From Nitrospira sp. (lineage in GTDB: Bacteria > Nitrospirota > Nitrospiria > Nitrospirales > Nitrospiraceae), in contig JAHBWO010000001.1 of assembly GCA_019636945.1 (NCBI GenBank), forward strand, positions 29,028 to 93,027: DNA of 64,000 nt, given 5' to 3'. Both the position numbers and the translations under genes were made by a program. How positions within the stretch are numbered: the stretch's first letter is position 1; every line of letters starts with the position of its first letter. Below, piece by piece: positions 7,817 through 17,189 of this stretch. The notes under the pieces were generated by a model. That model did not search any database. It was given only the letters and a program-made list of their open reading frames with translations, and was not told the DNA's origin.

Positions 7817-9919
7817 CTAGGATGACTGTGCCAATTCGAAGTCGACTCGCACCGTATCAAGCGACTGGAGGCGAACAAATGAATCAACCTCGTTAAACCC
7901 CATCACCGGCACCGAATGAAGGATGCGATCGCTGTGGCGACGAAGATGCCGGCGAACGGCCTGTGAACAAATGACGATCGGTTGTTGCCCACGAGCCGCA
8001 ACCCGTTCAGCTGCCTGTTTAATTCCCGTCAGAAGCTTGTGCGACACAGTCGGATCAAGCTGTAAGGCAGCGCCGGGCGGAAGTGCCGCAACTTGATCGG
8101 CCAGCGACCGATCCAGCCGTGGATCCAACGTAATCACCTGGAGGCTGCCGTCCGATGCTTGATACTGTTTGGTGATCGTCCTCGCCAAGGCTTGCCGGGC
8201 ATACTCCGTCAACAGTTCAGGATCTTTACTGTTCGAGGCTTGATCGGAAATAGCCTCCAGAATGGAGCGCAAGTCTCTGATCGGAATGCCCTCCTTGAGC
8301 AGGTTGCCGAGCACCCGAACCACCGTCCCCAACGGAACCATCGTCGGAATCAGCTCTTCCACCAGCTTGGGATGAGATTTGCCAACCTCATCCAGAAGTG
8401 CCTGAACCTCCTGACGCCCCAACAATTCATGACCATACCGCTTCACGAGCTCTGAAAGATGGGTGGCGATGGCAGAACTCGCATCCACAACGGTATAACC
8501 GGCAATCTGAGCCTGTTCTCTCCCATCTTCCGGAATCCAGAGCGCCGGCAGTCCGAATGCAGGCTCCTTCGTTGCGATGCCCTGGACCACGCCCTTCTGC
8601 CCTGTCCCTGGATCGATCGCCAACAGGTGCCCAGGCAACACATCCGCTTTGGCAACCTCCACGCCCTTCAACATGATGGCGTACTCATTCGGTCTCAGCT
8701 GTAAATTGTCACGAATGTGAATGGGCGGCACGACGAATCCCATCGTTTCTGCAAACTGCCGCCGGAGAGCTTTAATTCGGTCGAGCAACGCGGTGCCTTG
8801 TGTTCCTTCCACCAGACCGATCAACCCATAGCCCACTTGCACCTCCATCAAATCCAACGGAGTCACGCGGGTTGGCCCCTCATCAGCCTTTGGAGCCGTA
8901 GGGGTCTGGGTTGGAGTTGGAGCCGCTTCCCGGATTTCCTCCTGATGCAAGTGATAGGCCATCCACGCCACGGCGCTGCCCAACACCAGAAAGGCCAGAT
9001 GCGGCAGGCCAGGGACTAGGCCGAGAGCGAGAAGAATCCCCGCTGCAATCCCGACCGGCTTGGGGGACATCAGCAGTTGCTTTGTCATCGCCCCACCCAA
9101 GTCCATATCCGAAGCGGCGCGCGTCACGACAATACCGGCTGCCGTCGAAACAATGAGGGCGGGGATCTGCGCGACCAGTCCTTCACCGACGGTGAGCACC
9201 GTATAGGTTTGTGCCGCGAGTCCCGGACTCATCCCTTGCTGCAAGACACCGATGGCGAGGCCGCCGACGATATTGACCAGGGTAATGATCACCGCCGCGA
9301 TGGCGTCACCTCGAACAAACTTACTCGCTCCGTCCATCGACCCGTAGAAGTCTGCCTCTTCGGTGATTTCCCGTCTTCGTCGGCGCGCGTCGGCTTCATT
9401 GATCAAACCCGCATTCAGATCCGCGTCGATGCTCATCTGTTTTCCAGGCATCGCATCCAAGGTGAAGCGTGCCGCGACTTCGGCGACACGGCCTGCTCCT
9501 TTGGTGACCACCACAAAATTGATCACGACCAGAATCGTAAAGACCACGAGACCGACGGTGTAATTGCCGCCGACAATGAAATTGCCAAATGCCCGGATGA
9601 CCTCACCAGCCGCCCCGGCCCCTTCATTGCCATGCAAAAGGATGAGCCGTGTCGAGGCGATATTCAGCGACAGTCTGAACAACGTAATCATCAACAGAAT
9701 CGATGGGAACACTGAGAACTCGATGGGGCGACGCACTTGCAGCCCGACCAAAAGAATGATGACGGAGAGGGTGATATCGAAGCTGAGCAACAAGTCGAGG
9801 ATGAACCGCGGCAACGGTAGGAGCATCACCATGAGAATGGCGACGACCCCCACGGACATGAGAATGTCCGGGTGTTTGACGAAGTGCGATGCGCTGGTTG
9901 GTTCCGTGACGGTTGCCAT
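7817..9919 (-). CDS. flhA: Flagellar export apparatus protein FlhA
   Basis: FlhA is the largest membrane component of the flagellar type III export gate; its cytoplasmic domain docks chaperone-substrate complexes. The 700-residue protein has an N-terminal membrane domain of about eight segments. The family signature RRRREITEEADFYGSMDG lies in the loop near residue 185, and the cytoplasmic domain begins after residue 330 with a PTPTQTPTAPK linker. Length matches the family. It lies between flhB and flhF. Confidence 0.97.
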   Translation of the reverse strand: MATVTEPTSASHFVKHPDILMSVGVVAILMVMLLPLPRFILDLLLSFDITLSVIILLVGLQVRRPIEFSVFPSILLMITLFRLSLNIASTRLILLHGNEGAGAAGEVIRAFGNFIVGGNYTVGLVVFTILVVINFVVVTKGAGRVAEVAARFTLDAMPGKQMSIDADLNAGLINEADARRRRREITEEADFYGSMDGASKFVRGDAIAAVIITLVNIVGGLAIGVLQQGMSPGLAAQTYTVLTVGEGLVAQIPALIVSTAAGIVVTRAASDMDLGGAMTKQLLMSPKPVGIAAGILLALGLVPGLPHLAFLVLGSAVAWMAYHLHQEEIREAAPTPTQTPTAPKADEGPTRVTPLDLMEVQVGYGLIGLVEGTQGTALLDRIKALRRQFAETMGFVVPPIHIRDNLQLRPNEYAIMLKGVEVAKADVLPGHLLAIDPGTGQKGVVQGIATKEPAFGLPALWIPEDGREQAQIAGYTVVDASSAIATHLSELVKRYGHELLGRQEVQALLDEVGKSHPKLVEELIPTMVPLGTVVRVLGNLLKEGIPIRDLRSILEAISDQASNSKDPELLTEYARQALARTITKQYQASDGSLQVITLDPRLDRSLADQVAALPPGAALQLDPTVSHKLLTGIKQAAERVAARGQQPIVICSQAVRRHLRRHSDRILHSVPVMGFNEVDSFVRLQSLDTVRVDFELAQSS

Positions 9920-9942
9920 AATGGATACTGCCTACGGCCGAC

Positions 9943-11019
9943 TCACGCCGTGCCCCCTCGCGCCCGATACACAAAGGCCAGGATCTCCGCCACAGCGCGA
10001 TACAGATCATTCGGAATTTCTTTCCCGATATCGACCAGCCTGAATAACGTCCTGGCGACGAACTTATTCTCCACGACCGGCACGCTATGATGTCGTGCCA
10101 ACTCCCTGATTCGTTCCGCAATCACACCGGCACCTTTCGCCACCACGACCGGAGCCGCCATTGTGGCGGTGTCATACTTGAGTGCCACGGCCAAATGTGT
10201 GGGATTTGTAATCACAACATCGGCGGTTTTGACAGCCGCCAGCATGCGCCTCTTCACCAGCTCACGCTGGACAGTTCGTACACGACTCTTAATCAGAGGA
10301 TCGCCTTCCGCCGCTTTATGTTCTTCTTTAATCTCCTCCTTCGACATACGGAGACTGCGTTCCCATTCATACCGCTGATAGGCATAGTCAAAGACAGCCA
10401 GCACCGCGATCGCTCCTGACACCGCCAGCCCGACCTTGAACGCAAGACTCCCCGCAAGCGGCAACACGCCGCTCAACTCAAACTGGATCAGCTCCGGAAT
10501 CCGGAGCACATCATGACGCGTAACCCAAAGCCCGATTCCTGTAATGATGGCGATTTTGAGCAGCCCCTTGACGAGCTCCATGACGGAACGCAACGAGGCC
10601 AGGCGTGAGAACCCTTTGGCCGGACTGATTCGACTCCAATCGAGTTGAAAAGCATTCGTTCGCCACAACAAACCGGTTTGGAGGAGAGTCGCCACACTTC
10701 CCAGCACAAGCACTCCCACCACGATCGGAAGACTCAAGACACCCACCGTCACACCGGTCTGAATAAGAATCGTGTAGACCTGCTCGATCGAGGTGTTTCG
10801 GTACCACTCGCCGGGAAACGAGAGTGTCAGCCCTTGGCGAGTCATCTCCGTCATTTTCAGAAGACCCACCGGCAACATAGCTCCCAACAAGCCGACGCCC
10901 CCTAAGAGCACCGCCGCCGTCGAGACATCCCGACTCACGGCGACCTGTCCTTGCTTGCGTGCCTCCTCCTTGCGTTTAGGAGTCGCCGGTTCTGTTTTAT
11001 TTTCCCTGTCCTCAGCCAT
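9943..11019 (-). CDS. flhB: Flagellar export switch protein FlhB
   Basis: FlhB is the export-gate subunit that switches substrate specificity from rod/hook to filament proteins through autocleavage. The 358-residue protein starts with the charged MAEDRENKTEPATPKRKEEA, has four membrane segments, and contains the autocleavage motif NPTH in VVITNPTHLAVALKYD (near residue 270). The C-terminal VVENKFVARTLFRLVDIGKE is also typical. It overlaps fliR by eight bases, indicating translational coupling. Confidence 0.97.
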   Translation of the reverse strand: MAEDRENKTEPATPKRKEEARKQGQVAVSRDVSTAAVLLGGVGLLGAMLPVGLLKMTEMTRQGLTLSFPGEWYRNTSIEQVYTILIQTGVTVGVLSLPIVVGVLVLGSVATLLQTGLLWRTNAFQLDWSRISPAKGFSRLASLRSVMELVKGLLKIAIITGIGLWVTRHDVLRIPELIQFELSGVLPLAGSLAFKVGLAVSGAIAVLAVFDYAYQRYEWERSLRMSKEEIKEEHKAAEGDPLIKSRVRTVQRELVKRRMLAAVKTADVVITNPTHLAVALKYDTATMAAPVVVAKGAGVIAERIRELARHHSVPVVENKFVARTLFRLVDIGKEIPNDLYRAVAEILAFVYRARGGTA

Positions 11020-11800
11020 GTCCCAGTGCCTTCAAGAGTCCGAAGATCGTAAACTGCAATCGTTCGATTTCCCGAACGAAGAGTTCCACCGTAAAGGGCA
11101 TTGAAATGCTGAGCACCGCCAATCCTCCGACAATCGTAATGGGGAAGCTCAACACGAATACATTGATTTGACTGACGGCCCGTCCAAGAATCGCGAGCAG
11201 AATGTTGATCATCAGAATGATCACCAGCACCGGAGCGGCGAGCTTGAGGCCCACCATGAACATGTGTTGAGAGAGACGCAGCACCTCATCTCCCGCTCCG
11301 GCCGGAAGAGCGGCCCCGAATGCCGGGATGGATTCGTAGCTGGACAAGATCGTGGCGACGATGAGCATGTGCGCGTTCAATGAGAGCAGAACAAGGGACG
11401 CAAGGAGCGTAAAGTACTGCGCCATAAGCGGTGTCTGGCGAGACGTGCTGGGATCAAGGAGCTGGACAACACCGAACCCCATTTGAACGCCGATCATTTC
11501 TCCCGCCACCTCAAATGCGCCAAAAAACAGCCGGACAGCCAAACCAATGGCCAGCCCGATCACCAGTTCGCTGAGTAGCCCGGCGGCCAACACCAGGGGA
11601 TCGTAGGGCACGGGCGGAAGATGGATGAGCGGAGCCAACAGCACTCCCAACGCCAACACCAATGCTCCTTTCACCTTCAACGGAACCGAGTGCCCGCTCA
11701 GCACCGGCAATGCGGCGAGAAGCCCTCCAATTCGAGAAATGAGGACCAGAAATGCTTGAAACTCTGGCAGGAGCACCTGAATGGTTTGGGTTAACGCCAT
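11012..11800 (-). CDS. fliR: Flagellar export protein FliR
   Basis: FliR is an integral-membrane subunit of the FliPQR export channel. The 262-residue hydrophobic protein contains PLIHLPPVPYDPLVLAAGLL, then ELVIGLAIGLAVRLFFGAFE and GEMIGVQMGFGVVQLLDPST, the family core. It has about six membrane segments. The start follows AGGAAAG. It overlaps flhB by eight bases. Upstream, 227 bases with a REP-like repeat separate it from fliQ. Confidence 0.95.
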   Translation of the reverse strand: MALTQTIQVLLPEFQAFLVLISRIGGLLAALPVLSGHSVPLKVKGALVLALGVLLAPLIHLPPVPYDPLVLAAGLLSELVIGLAIGLAVRLFFGAFEVAGEMIGVQMGFGVVQLLDPSTSRQTPLMAQYFTLLASLVLLSLNAHMLIVATILSSYESIPAFGAALPAGAGDEVLRLSQHMFMVGLKLAAPVLVIILMINILLAILGRAVSQINVFVLSFPITIVGGLAVLSISMPFTVELFVREIERLQFTIFGLLKALGHG

Positions 11801-11902
11801 CGTTCTTTCCTAACCTACATTCGTCATGACGGCTCATGACCCATCGACCAGCACAGGGTCCCAAGTCCTGTCGAGAGAATGGGGCCTCTCGACCACGCAC
11901 CT

Positions 11903-11963
11903 CGTGAAGCGTGAAGCGTGAAACGCTCGAATTCTGAAACGAGATACGCTTCACGTTTCACGT
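11903..11963. repeat. REP-like palindromic repeat, copy 2 (fliQ-fliR gap)
   Basis: Second copy of the palindromic element described at 3488-3546. It begins with tandem GTGAAGC units, has a GAATTCTGAAACGAGATACG centre and closes with CGCTTCACGTTTCACG. It occupies most of the 227-base gap between fliQ and fliR, where no gene is visible. Because the transcript must cross it, the hairpin could set relative expression of fliQ and fliR. Confidence 0.78.
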
Positions 11964-12027
11964 ACGACGAATATCGTCGCGACCGCGTATTGTCATTCGT
12001 AGCAACCACGTTCATGAATCCAACGAG

Positions 12028-12297
12028 CTAGCGCACGTAGTTCGGGATGTTCATCAGCAGATTCGCCATAAACGTCGTCATGACGTTCAACATCCAGGGC
12101 AGAAACACCAAGAGCGCTCCAAAGAGTGCCAATACTTTGGGAACGAATGTCAGCGTGGCCTCGTTCAGCTGCGTCATGGCCTGGAACGCGCTGATGATCA
12201 GACCGACGAGCAGACTCAGTCCTAAGATCGGTGCCGACACAAGCAACGTGGTTTCCAACGCCTGCCGGCCCAATTCCGTGACGATTTCAGGTGTCAT
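12028..12297 (-). CDS. fliQ: Flagellar export protein FliQ
   Basis: FliQ is a small two-helix membrane subunit of the export channel. The 89-residue product from the ATG at 12297 (MTPEIVTELGRQALETTLLV) has the usual length and the family motif GLIISAFQAMTQLNEATLTF. I chose this start over an in-frame upstream codon because GAGGAG precedes it and FliQ proteins begin here. Two transmembrane helices are clear (about residues 17-38 and 53-75). Confidence 0.95.
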   Translation of the reverse strand: MTPEIVTELGRQALETTLLVSAPILGLSLLVGLIISAFQAMTQLNEATLTFVPKVLALFGALLVFLPWMLNVMTTFMANLLMNIPNYVR

Positions 12298-12387
12298 CGA
12301 CTGCTCTCCTCTGGCCCGTGTTCCGAGTCGTTGCCAGCCGAATCCCACACAACTCCCGTTGCCTCAGCCACTCGCACGATCATGGAA

Positions 12388-13155
12388 TCATTGAAAGCTG
12401 CGCACCATCGAGCCAACGACGAGATACCAGCCGTCGGCCAGCACGAATAGAATCAACTTGAACGGGAGGGAAATGACGACCGGAGGCAGGAGCATCATAC
12501 CCATCGACATCAAGATGCTCGCGACAACCATGTCGACGATCAGAAATGGAATGTAGATCAAGAACCCGATCTGAAAGGCGATCCGCAACTCACTCAGGAT
12601 AAATGCGGGAATAATGGCATGGGTTGGAACATCTTCAACCCGATCGGGCTTGGGGATGTGACTCAGCTGAATGAACAACTCAAGATCCTTGTCCCGCACC
12701 TGTTTCAACATGAAGCCCCGAACCGGCTCAATCCCCTTCTTCCAGGCATCCTCGTAGGAGATCTGTTCGGCGAGCAACGGCTGCAGCGCGTTGTTGTATA
12801 CAGACTGTCCGACCGGCGCCATAATGAACATCGTCAGGAAGAGGGCCAAGGACAACAACACTTGATTGGGAGGCACCGCTTGTGTACCGAGCGCCTGCCG
12901 TAGGAAGGCCAAGACAATAACGATCCTGGTAAACGACGTGACCATGATGAATAAGGCCGGTGCCAATGAGAGCACCGTCAACAGGATCAGAATCTGGATG
13001 ACGACGGCCATTTGCTTTGGGCCGCCGGCACCCAAATCGATACTGACAGACGGGCCGTTTGAGGCTGCCTCCGCTGCCGATGCCAGAAGCAACATCCCCG
13101 CCGCGACGACAATCGCCCAGCCAACGAGTCGTGAATGAACGCGGTCAGTGGCCAT
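12388..13155 (-). CDS. fliP: Flagellar export protein FliP
   Basis: FliP forms the core of the export channel with FliQ and FliR. The product contains TSFTRIVIVLAFLRQALGTQ, then PPNQVLLSLALFLTMFIMAP and a C-terminal SMGMMLLPPVVISLPFKLIL, all diagnostic. The ATG at 13155 follows AAGGAAC and gives 255 residues with a cleavable signal peptide ending LLLASAAEA, as FliP has. An in-frame ATG at 13170 would add five residues. Its start overlaps the end of fliO by 11 bases. Confidence 0.94.
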   Translation of the reverse strand: MATDRVHSRLVGWAIVVAAGMLLLASAAEAASNGPSVSIDLGAGGPKQMAVVIQILILLTVLSLAPALFIMVTSFTRIVIVLAFLRQALGTQAVPPNQVLLSLALFLTMFIMAPVGQSVYNNALQPLLAEQISYEDAWKKGIEPVRGFMLKQVRDKDLELFIQLSHIPKPDRVEDVPTHAIIPAFILSELRIAFQIGFLIYIPFLIVDMVVASILMSMGMMLLPPVVISLPFKLILFVLADGWYLVVGSMVRSFQ

Positions 13156-13552
13156 GCTGTTCCTTGTCATGATCAGCCCACCGGAGCGGTTGTCGTTGAA
13201 GCCATGCCGCCACATCGGCCTCTGGGGTAGATGTCACCCCGGAGGGAGGCGTCTGAGCCGGCATTCCGAGCACTTCACGGAGATGTGCCGTATTGGTAAT
13301 CCGTCCCAAGGGAACGAGATCGGTTGCCGTTGCACCCACGATCAGATACTCGCCGGCGACATCCACCAAACTAATCGTCTTGCGCGGAGCAAGATACCCG
13401 CTCGCTAACACCTGAACCAGCGGCCGGCCACTGGAATTCCCCGCCCGTGGTCCCATCACCCGACGGGCCACGAATGCCGCGATGCCGATACACACCAACA
13501 CCACGGCAAGCGCCGAAACGGTTCTGATCAGGCTGTCCCATACGTCGATCAC
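13145..13552 (-). CDS. fliO: Flagellar biosynthetic protein FliO
   Basis: FliO is a scaffold that helps assemble the FliP ring and is not part of the finished basal body. The 135-residue protein has one N-terminal membrane segment (about residues 10-28, ALAVVLVCIGIAAFVARRVM) and a cytoplasmic FliO core with LVQVLASGYLAPRKTISLVD and GEYLIVGAT. The sequence is poorly conserved in general; position between fliN and fliP supports the call. Confidence 0.88.
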   Translation of the reverse strand: MIDVWDSLIRTVSALAVVLVCIGIAAFVARRVMGPRAGNSSGRPLVQVLASGYLAPRKTISLVDVAGEYLIVGATATDLVPLGRITNTAHLREVLGMPAQTPPSGVTSTPEADVAAWLQRQPLRWADHDKEQHGH

Positions 13553-13572
13553 GCGCTCTCCCTGTGACTGTC

Positions 13573-13941
13573 TTACCGAAGCTGCTGAACACGCTCGGCC
13601 GCACTGACCACGTCGGTCAACCGAATACCGAACTTTTCGTTCACCACGACGACCTCGCCGCGCGCAACGAGTTTGTTGTTCACCATTACCTCCATCGGTT
13701 CGCCTGCCAACTTATCCAGCTCAATGACAGACCCTTGCGCCAGCTGCAGAAGATCACGGATCGCCATTTTGGTGGATCCAACATACACCGCGACATTCAT
13801 CGGAATATCCAGAATAAAATCGATATTCTTCGAGCTGCCGCCGGTTTCTGAATTCTGAACAGGCGGAAACGATGCGAGCTGTGGAGACGTCCCTCCACCG
13901 GACTGGGAATCACGAGGTGTCGTGGATTCTGATTCGGCCAT
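13573..13941 (-). CDS. fliN: Flagellar motor switch protein FliN
   Basis: FliN forms the lower C-ring of the motor switch with FliM and helps dock the export ATPase complex. The 122-residue product has a variable N-terminal tail of about 45 residues and a C-terminal SpoA domain with LDIPMNVAVYVGSTKMAIRD, GSVIELDKLAGEPMEVMVN and ARGEVVVVNEKFGIRLTDVV. It lies 25 bases after fliM. Confidence 0.95.
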   Translation of the reverse strand: MAESESTTPRDSQSGGGTSPQLASFPPVQNSETGGSSKNIDFILDIPMNVAVYVGSTKMAIRDLLQLAQGSVIELDKLAGEPMEVMVNNKLVARGEVVVVNEKFGIRLTDVVSAAERVQQLR

Positions 13942-13966
13942 AGTTATTCGCGTCCTCCGGTCCCGC

Positions 13967-14941
13967 TTACGTCAACACTTTAGTCACGCGACATGCGTGA
14001 TTGCCCTTGTAGACCCCGGGACTGCCCTGGAATTTATGGTACCCTTCGATAAAACAATCGAGTGGATCACCCGGTCGCTGATTCAGTAACACGACATCCC
14101 CGGGGGCGAAATTGAGCACATCCTTGACAGTCACCGTGGCGGTTCCCAGCCGAACCGCGAGCGGCAGCTGACATTCCTGCAAGCGCTCCCGGAATCGTTG
14201 ACTCCAGTCTCCGTTCTGATCGACTTGGTCGGAGACCAGGCCGGAATACAACTTTTCTTTGATCGGTTCGAGCATGGCGTACGGATACACGATGTAGAGC
14301 TCACGGGCGGTTTCCCCCAGAACAACCTGCAACGTGACGACCATCACGATCTCGGAGGACGTCACCACCATCGCGAACTGCGGGTTACTTTCCGACCGCA
14401 CATATTCCACCTTCACAGGCGCGACAGCGTGCCACGCTTTTTCGAGATCGACCAACGCCTGCAGCAGGAGTTTTTTGATCACGCGTAACTGCACCGGGGT
14501 AAAGTCCCGGCCTTCCGGTTTTACGTGAGTTTGCCCCTTGCCCCCAAAGAAGTAATCGATGATCAAGTAGACGAGAAAGGCATCCATCACATACAGCGCA
14601 CTACCGCGCAGGGGGGACATATGAAACACATTCAGCGAAGAAGGCTGCGGGATTTTCTTGAGAAATTCACCGAACTTGATCACTTGGGTCCCGACCACCA
14701 CAAAATCAATGGCGTCATGAAACATATTGGTCCAGGCAACGGATTGCCGGCGGATAAACCGGTCATTGATCATTTCCATCGTGGGCATTCGCCCGCGAAT
14801 GATCCGCTCCTGATTGAAGAGGTCGTATTGCGCAACTCCCTTTGCAGCCGTTTCATTGTCTTTGGGAGCCGTGTCGACTTCTCCCGAGACCACTCCCTTT
14901 AAGAGTGCATCAATTTCGTCTTGTGACAGGATTTTTTCCAT
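13967..14941 (-). CDS. fliM: Flagellar motor switch protein FliM
   Basis: FliM is the switch subunit that binds CheY-P and couples it to FliG. The 324-residue protein keeps the N-terminal CheY-binding motif LSQDEIDALLKG (residues 4-15). A CheC-like middle domain follows, with the GG-like segment in VYLIIDYFFGGKGQ, and then a C-terminal SpoA domain. The intact CheY-binding motif implies phosphorylated-CheY control, although no chemotaxis genes are in the window. It follows fliL by 11 bases. Confidence 0.96.
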   Translation of the reverse strand: MEKILSQDEIDALLKGVVSGEVDTAPKDNETAAKGVAQYDLFNQERIIRGRMPTMEMINDRFIRRQSVAWTNMFHDAIDFVVVGTQVIKFGEFLKKIPQPSSLNVFHMSPLRGSALYVMDAFLVYLIIDYFFGGKGQTHVKPEGRDFTPVQLRVIKKLLLQALVDLEKAWHAVAPVKVEYVRSESNPQFAMVVTSSEIVMVVTLQVVLGETARELYIVYPYAMLEPIKEKLYSGLVSDQVDQNGDWSQRFRERLQECQLPLAVRLGTATVTVKDVLNFAPGDVVLLNQRPGDPLDCFIEGYHKFQGSPGVYKGNHACRVTKVLT

Positions 14942-14952
14942 GCGGGCGATCG

Positions 14953-15504
14953 CTACTGAACGACGAAATCCGTGAAATATGCGGACCGCACTCCAGGCTT
15001 GGGAAGCAGCCCATTGATCCGTTGCGTAATCTCATCGCGCAATTGAAATTTCCCTTGAGTGGTTCTCACCGCATTCACATCCTTGCTACTGAGCAATACA
15101 AGGACGGCGTCGCGGACCTGGGGAACCCGTGCGGACAGATCGGCGGAAACCGCCTCACTGTCGACCTCAAGCTTGACGGTCAGCTTCAAGTAACGCACGT
15201 CCGGCACGTCGGCGAGATTCACAATAAACGGATCCAGGTCGAACATGACTCCTGGGGAGGCAGTCTGTCCTGCTTTTCCACTCGCTCCGCCTTGCGCATC
15301 GGACTTCGCCACGGCCTCGGTCTTGTGTTCCTCGGCATGTTCTGCGTTTTTATCGGATCCGCCGAAGAACTTGACGGCGACGACCGCTCCTCCCACACCG
15401 AACAGGAGGGCAATCACCGACACGATAATGAGCAACTTGATCGGGAATGCCGGAGCAAGAGCCGCTCCCGCGGTTTTGTCGTCCGTCTCGGCTGCATCTG
15501 CCAT
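14953..15504 (-). CDS. fliL: Flagellar basal body-associated protein FliL
   Basis: FliL is a single-pass membrane protein that rings the stator units. The 183-residue product has a cytoplasmic N-terminus, a membrane segment near residues 22-45 (LLIIVSVIALLFGVGGAVVA) and a periplasmic domain with FDLDPFIVNLADVPDVRYLK and RDEITQRINGLLP. A strong GGAGGAG precedes the start, and a sigma-54 promoter lies about 50 bases upstream, so fliL leads the fliLMNOPQR-flhBA operon. Confidence 0.93.
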   Translation of the reverse strand: MADAAETDDKTAGAALAPAFPIKLLIIVSVIALLFGVGGAVVAVKFFGGSDKNAEHAEEHKTEAVAKSDAQGGASGKAGQTASPGVMFDLDPFIVNLADVPDVRYLKLTVKLEVDSEAVSADLSARVPQVRDAVLVLLSSKDVNAVRTTQGKFQLRDEITQRINGLLPKPGVRSAYFTDFVVQ

Positions 15505-15555
15505 AGCTCCTCCTTGAAGGCCTCATCGAAGGCCTCATCGCCTTCGTGAAGCAAC

Positions 15556-15571
15556 TGCAATGCATATGCCA
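15556..15571 (-). promoter_or_regulatory. Sigma-54 (-24/-12) promoter for fliL operon
   Basis: The minus-strand sequence TGGCATATGCATTGCA matches TGGCAYR-N4-TTGCW at every fixed position. The predicted start point is near 15545, about 40 bases before the fliL ATG. It is positioned to drive the long fliL-to-flhA transcript and possibly flhFG-fliA. Confidence 0.85.
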
Positions 15572-15738
15572 TTGAGCCGTTGGTGGCTGCCGATTACGGT
15601 TCCCCATAATAGATGTATTTGACAGGCGTTTTATCAGCGGGAGGCCTGATCGCCGACACCTTCCCCAGGTACCGTCAGGCAAGTCATTGACACCGTCAAG
15701 AAACTGACGTGGCGAGAAGAGATGAGGAAGGGAACCGT

Positions 15739-15796
15739 AGCCCCCGTAGGTCTGGGGGGCTTGGAACGCGGCCCGGGAAGAATGTTCCTCCCGGGC
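15739..15796. terminator. Two hairpins downstream of flgE
   Basis: Within the 306-base gap between flgE and fliL are two GC-rich inverted repeats: AGCCCCC/GGGGGCT at 15739-15760 and GCCCGGGA/TCCCGGGC at 15771-15796. Both lie just after the flgE stop on the minus strand and could end or protect the flgBC-to-flgE transcript before the fliL promoter. Neither has a T-run, so intrinsic termination is uncertain. Apart from these and the promoter at 15556-15571, I see nothing in the gap. Confidence 0.4.
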
Positions 15797-15810
15797 TACA
15801 ACCGATGCAC

Positions 15811-17169
15811 TTATCGTTTCAAGTTCACCAACTCCTGAAGCACCTCATCCGAAGTTGTGATGACTCTCGAATTCGCCTGGAACCCTCGTTGGGCTGCAAT
15901 CATCTCAATGAAACTTTCCCCCAGATCAACATTGGACAACTCAAGCGTGTTGGCAAGCACTCTCCCGAGGCCTGCAGATGTGGCTGCCCCGATCAACGGT
16001 TGTCCCGAAGTGCCGGATTCGGCAAATGTGTTTTTCCCGGTTCGCACAAGACCAAGCGGATCAGGGAATCGTGCCAACGCCAACTGGGCCAACGGCCGGA
16101 CCTGCCCATTCGAGAATCGCCCATTGATCATTCCGTTGGTCTCCACGCTGAACGTCTGCAGGGCTCCGGCGCCGAATCCATTTTGAGATTGCTGAACGAG
16201 CCCTGAGGCGGCGCCGAACTGAGTGGTCAAATTCATGCCGGTTCCCCCGTCGGTCGTCACACTTGTGCCGAAATTGAAGCTGATCGCCTGATCACCAGTC
16301 GCGCCGACAAAATCGATTTGCGATTGCCCGACAGTACTTCCGGCCGTGCCTCCAGCCGTGCCGCTATCATAGCTCGTCACGACACTCTCCGTGTCCAGTG
16401 CGCCTGAGGTGTTAAAGGTCAATGTCCCCGAGGCTAATCGCACCAGTCCGAGCGAGGTATTCACATTCGATGTATGATAATTACCCGTGACGATTTCGTT
16501 CGTGCTGCCAACCACGTTGTACGTCCACGTATTCGCCGCCGTCTTCGTAAAATAACTCGTCAGGAGATGACTGTTGCCCACGGAATCATAGACGGTGATC
16601 GACGAGGAGAACTGAGACGTCCCGGCCGGATCCGCCAGAGAGAACGTACTGGCCGTCGATTGTGAATTGAGATTGGCGCCGATATCGACGCTGCTGGTCG
16701 GATTTGGAGGAGCCGTGGTCGTCGGAAGCGTCACGCCACTGATGCTGGCTGTGATCAACCCACTGGTGTTGACCTGGAAACCCTGGAGCAGAAATCCGCT
16801 TGGATCAACGATCTGGTTTTGCGAATTCAAATGAAACTGCCCCGCTCGAGAATAAAACGCCGCCCCGGCTGTGTCGCGAAGCACAAAAAATCCGTTGCCG
16901 TCTACGGCCAAATCCAATGCGTTGCTCGTGGTACTGAGTGACCCTTGACTGAAGTTCCCCTGCACTCCGTTGAGCGCGACCCCCAGACCGGTCTGAATCG
17001 CTCCACCCGCCCCTCCCAGTGAAGAACTGATCAGGTCGGCAAAGACAGAACGGCTGGATTTGAACCCCACCGTACTCAGGTTCGCGATATTATTTCCCAC
17101 GACCGATAGCGCATTGCCGTTTGCGTTCAGCCCGCTGACGCCCGTAAAAAGCGACGACAGAATTCCCAT
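15811..17169 (-). CDS. flgE: Flagellar hook protein FlgE
   Basis: FlgE polymerises into the hook, the universal joint of the flagellum. The 452-residue protein begins MGILSSLFTGVSGLNANGNA and continues GNNIANLSTVGFKSSRSVFA. The FlgE/F/G motif ALDLAVDGNGFFVLRD follows, then a long Ser/Thr/Gly-rich central domain, and a C-terminal NVDLGESFIEMIAAQRGFQ helix. An AGGAGG site precedes the start. It follows flgD by 20 bases, the standard hook operon order. Confidence 0.95.
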   Translation of the reverse strand: MGILSSLFTGVSGLNANGNALSVVGNNIANLSTVGFKSSRSVFADLISSSLGGAGGAIQTGLGVALNGVQGNFSQGSLSTTSNALDLAVDGNGFFVLRDTAGAAFYSRAGQFHLNSQNQIVDPSGFLLQGFQVNTSGLITASISGVTLPTTTAPPNPTSSVDIGANLNSQSTASTFSLADPAGTSQFSSSITVYDSVGNSHLLTSYFTKTAANTWTYNVVGSTNEIVTGNYHTSNVNTSLGLVRLASGTLTFNTSGALDTESVVTSYDSGTAGGTAGSTVGQSQIDFVGATGDQAISFNFGTSVTTDGGTGMNLTTQFGAASGLVQQSQNGFGAGALQTFSVETNGMINGRFSNGQVRPLAQLALARFPDPLGLVRTGKNTFAESGTSGQPLIGAATSAGLGRVLANTLELSNVDLGESFIEMIAAQRGFQANSRVITTSDEVLQELVNLKR

Positions 17170-17189
17170 CGGTACAATCCTCCTCTTTG

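Noticed and set aside
15520..15545. Short tandem GAAGGCCTCATC repeat before fliL as a regulatory element
   Set aside because: Only two units; it lies between the sigma-54 promoter and the ribosome-binding site and has no further support.
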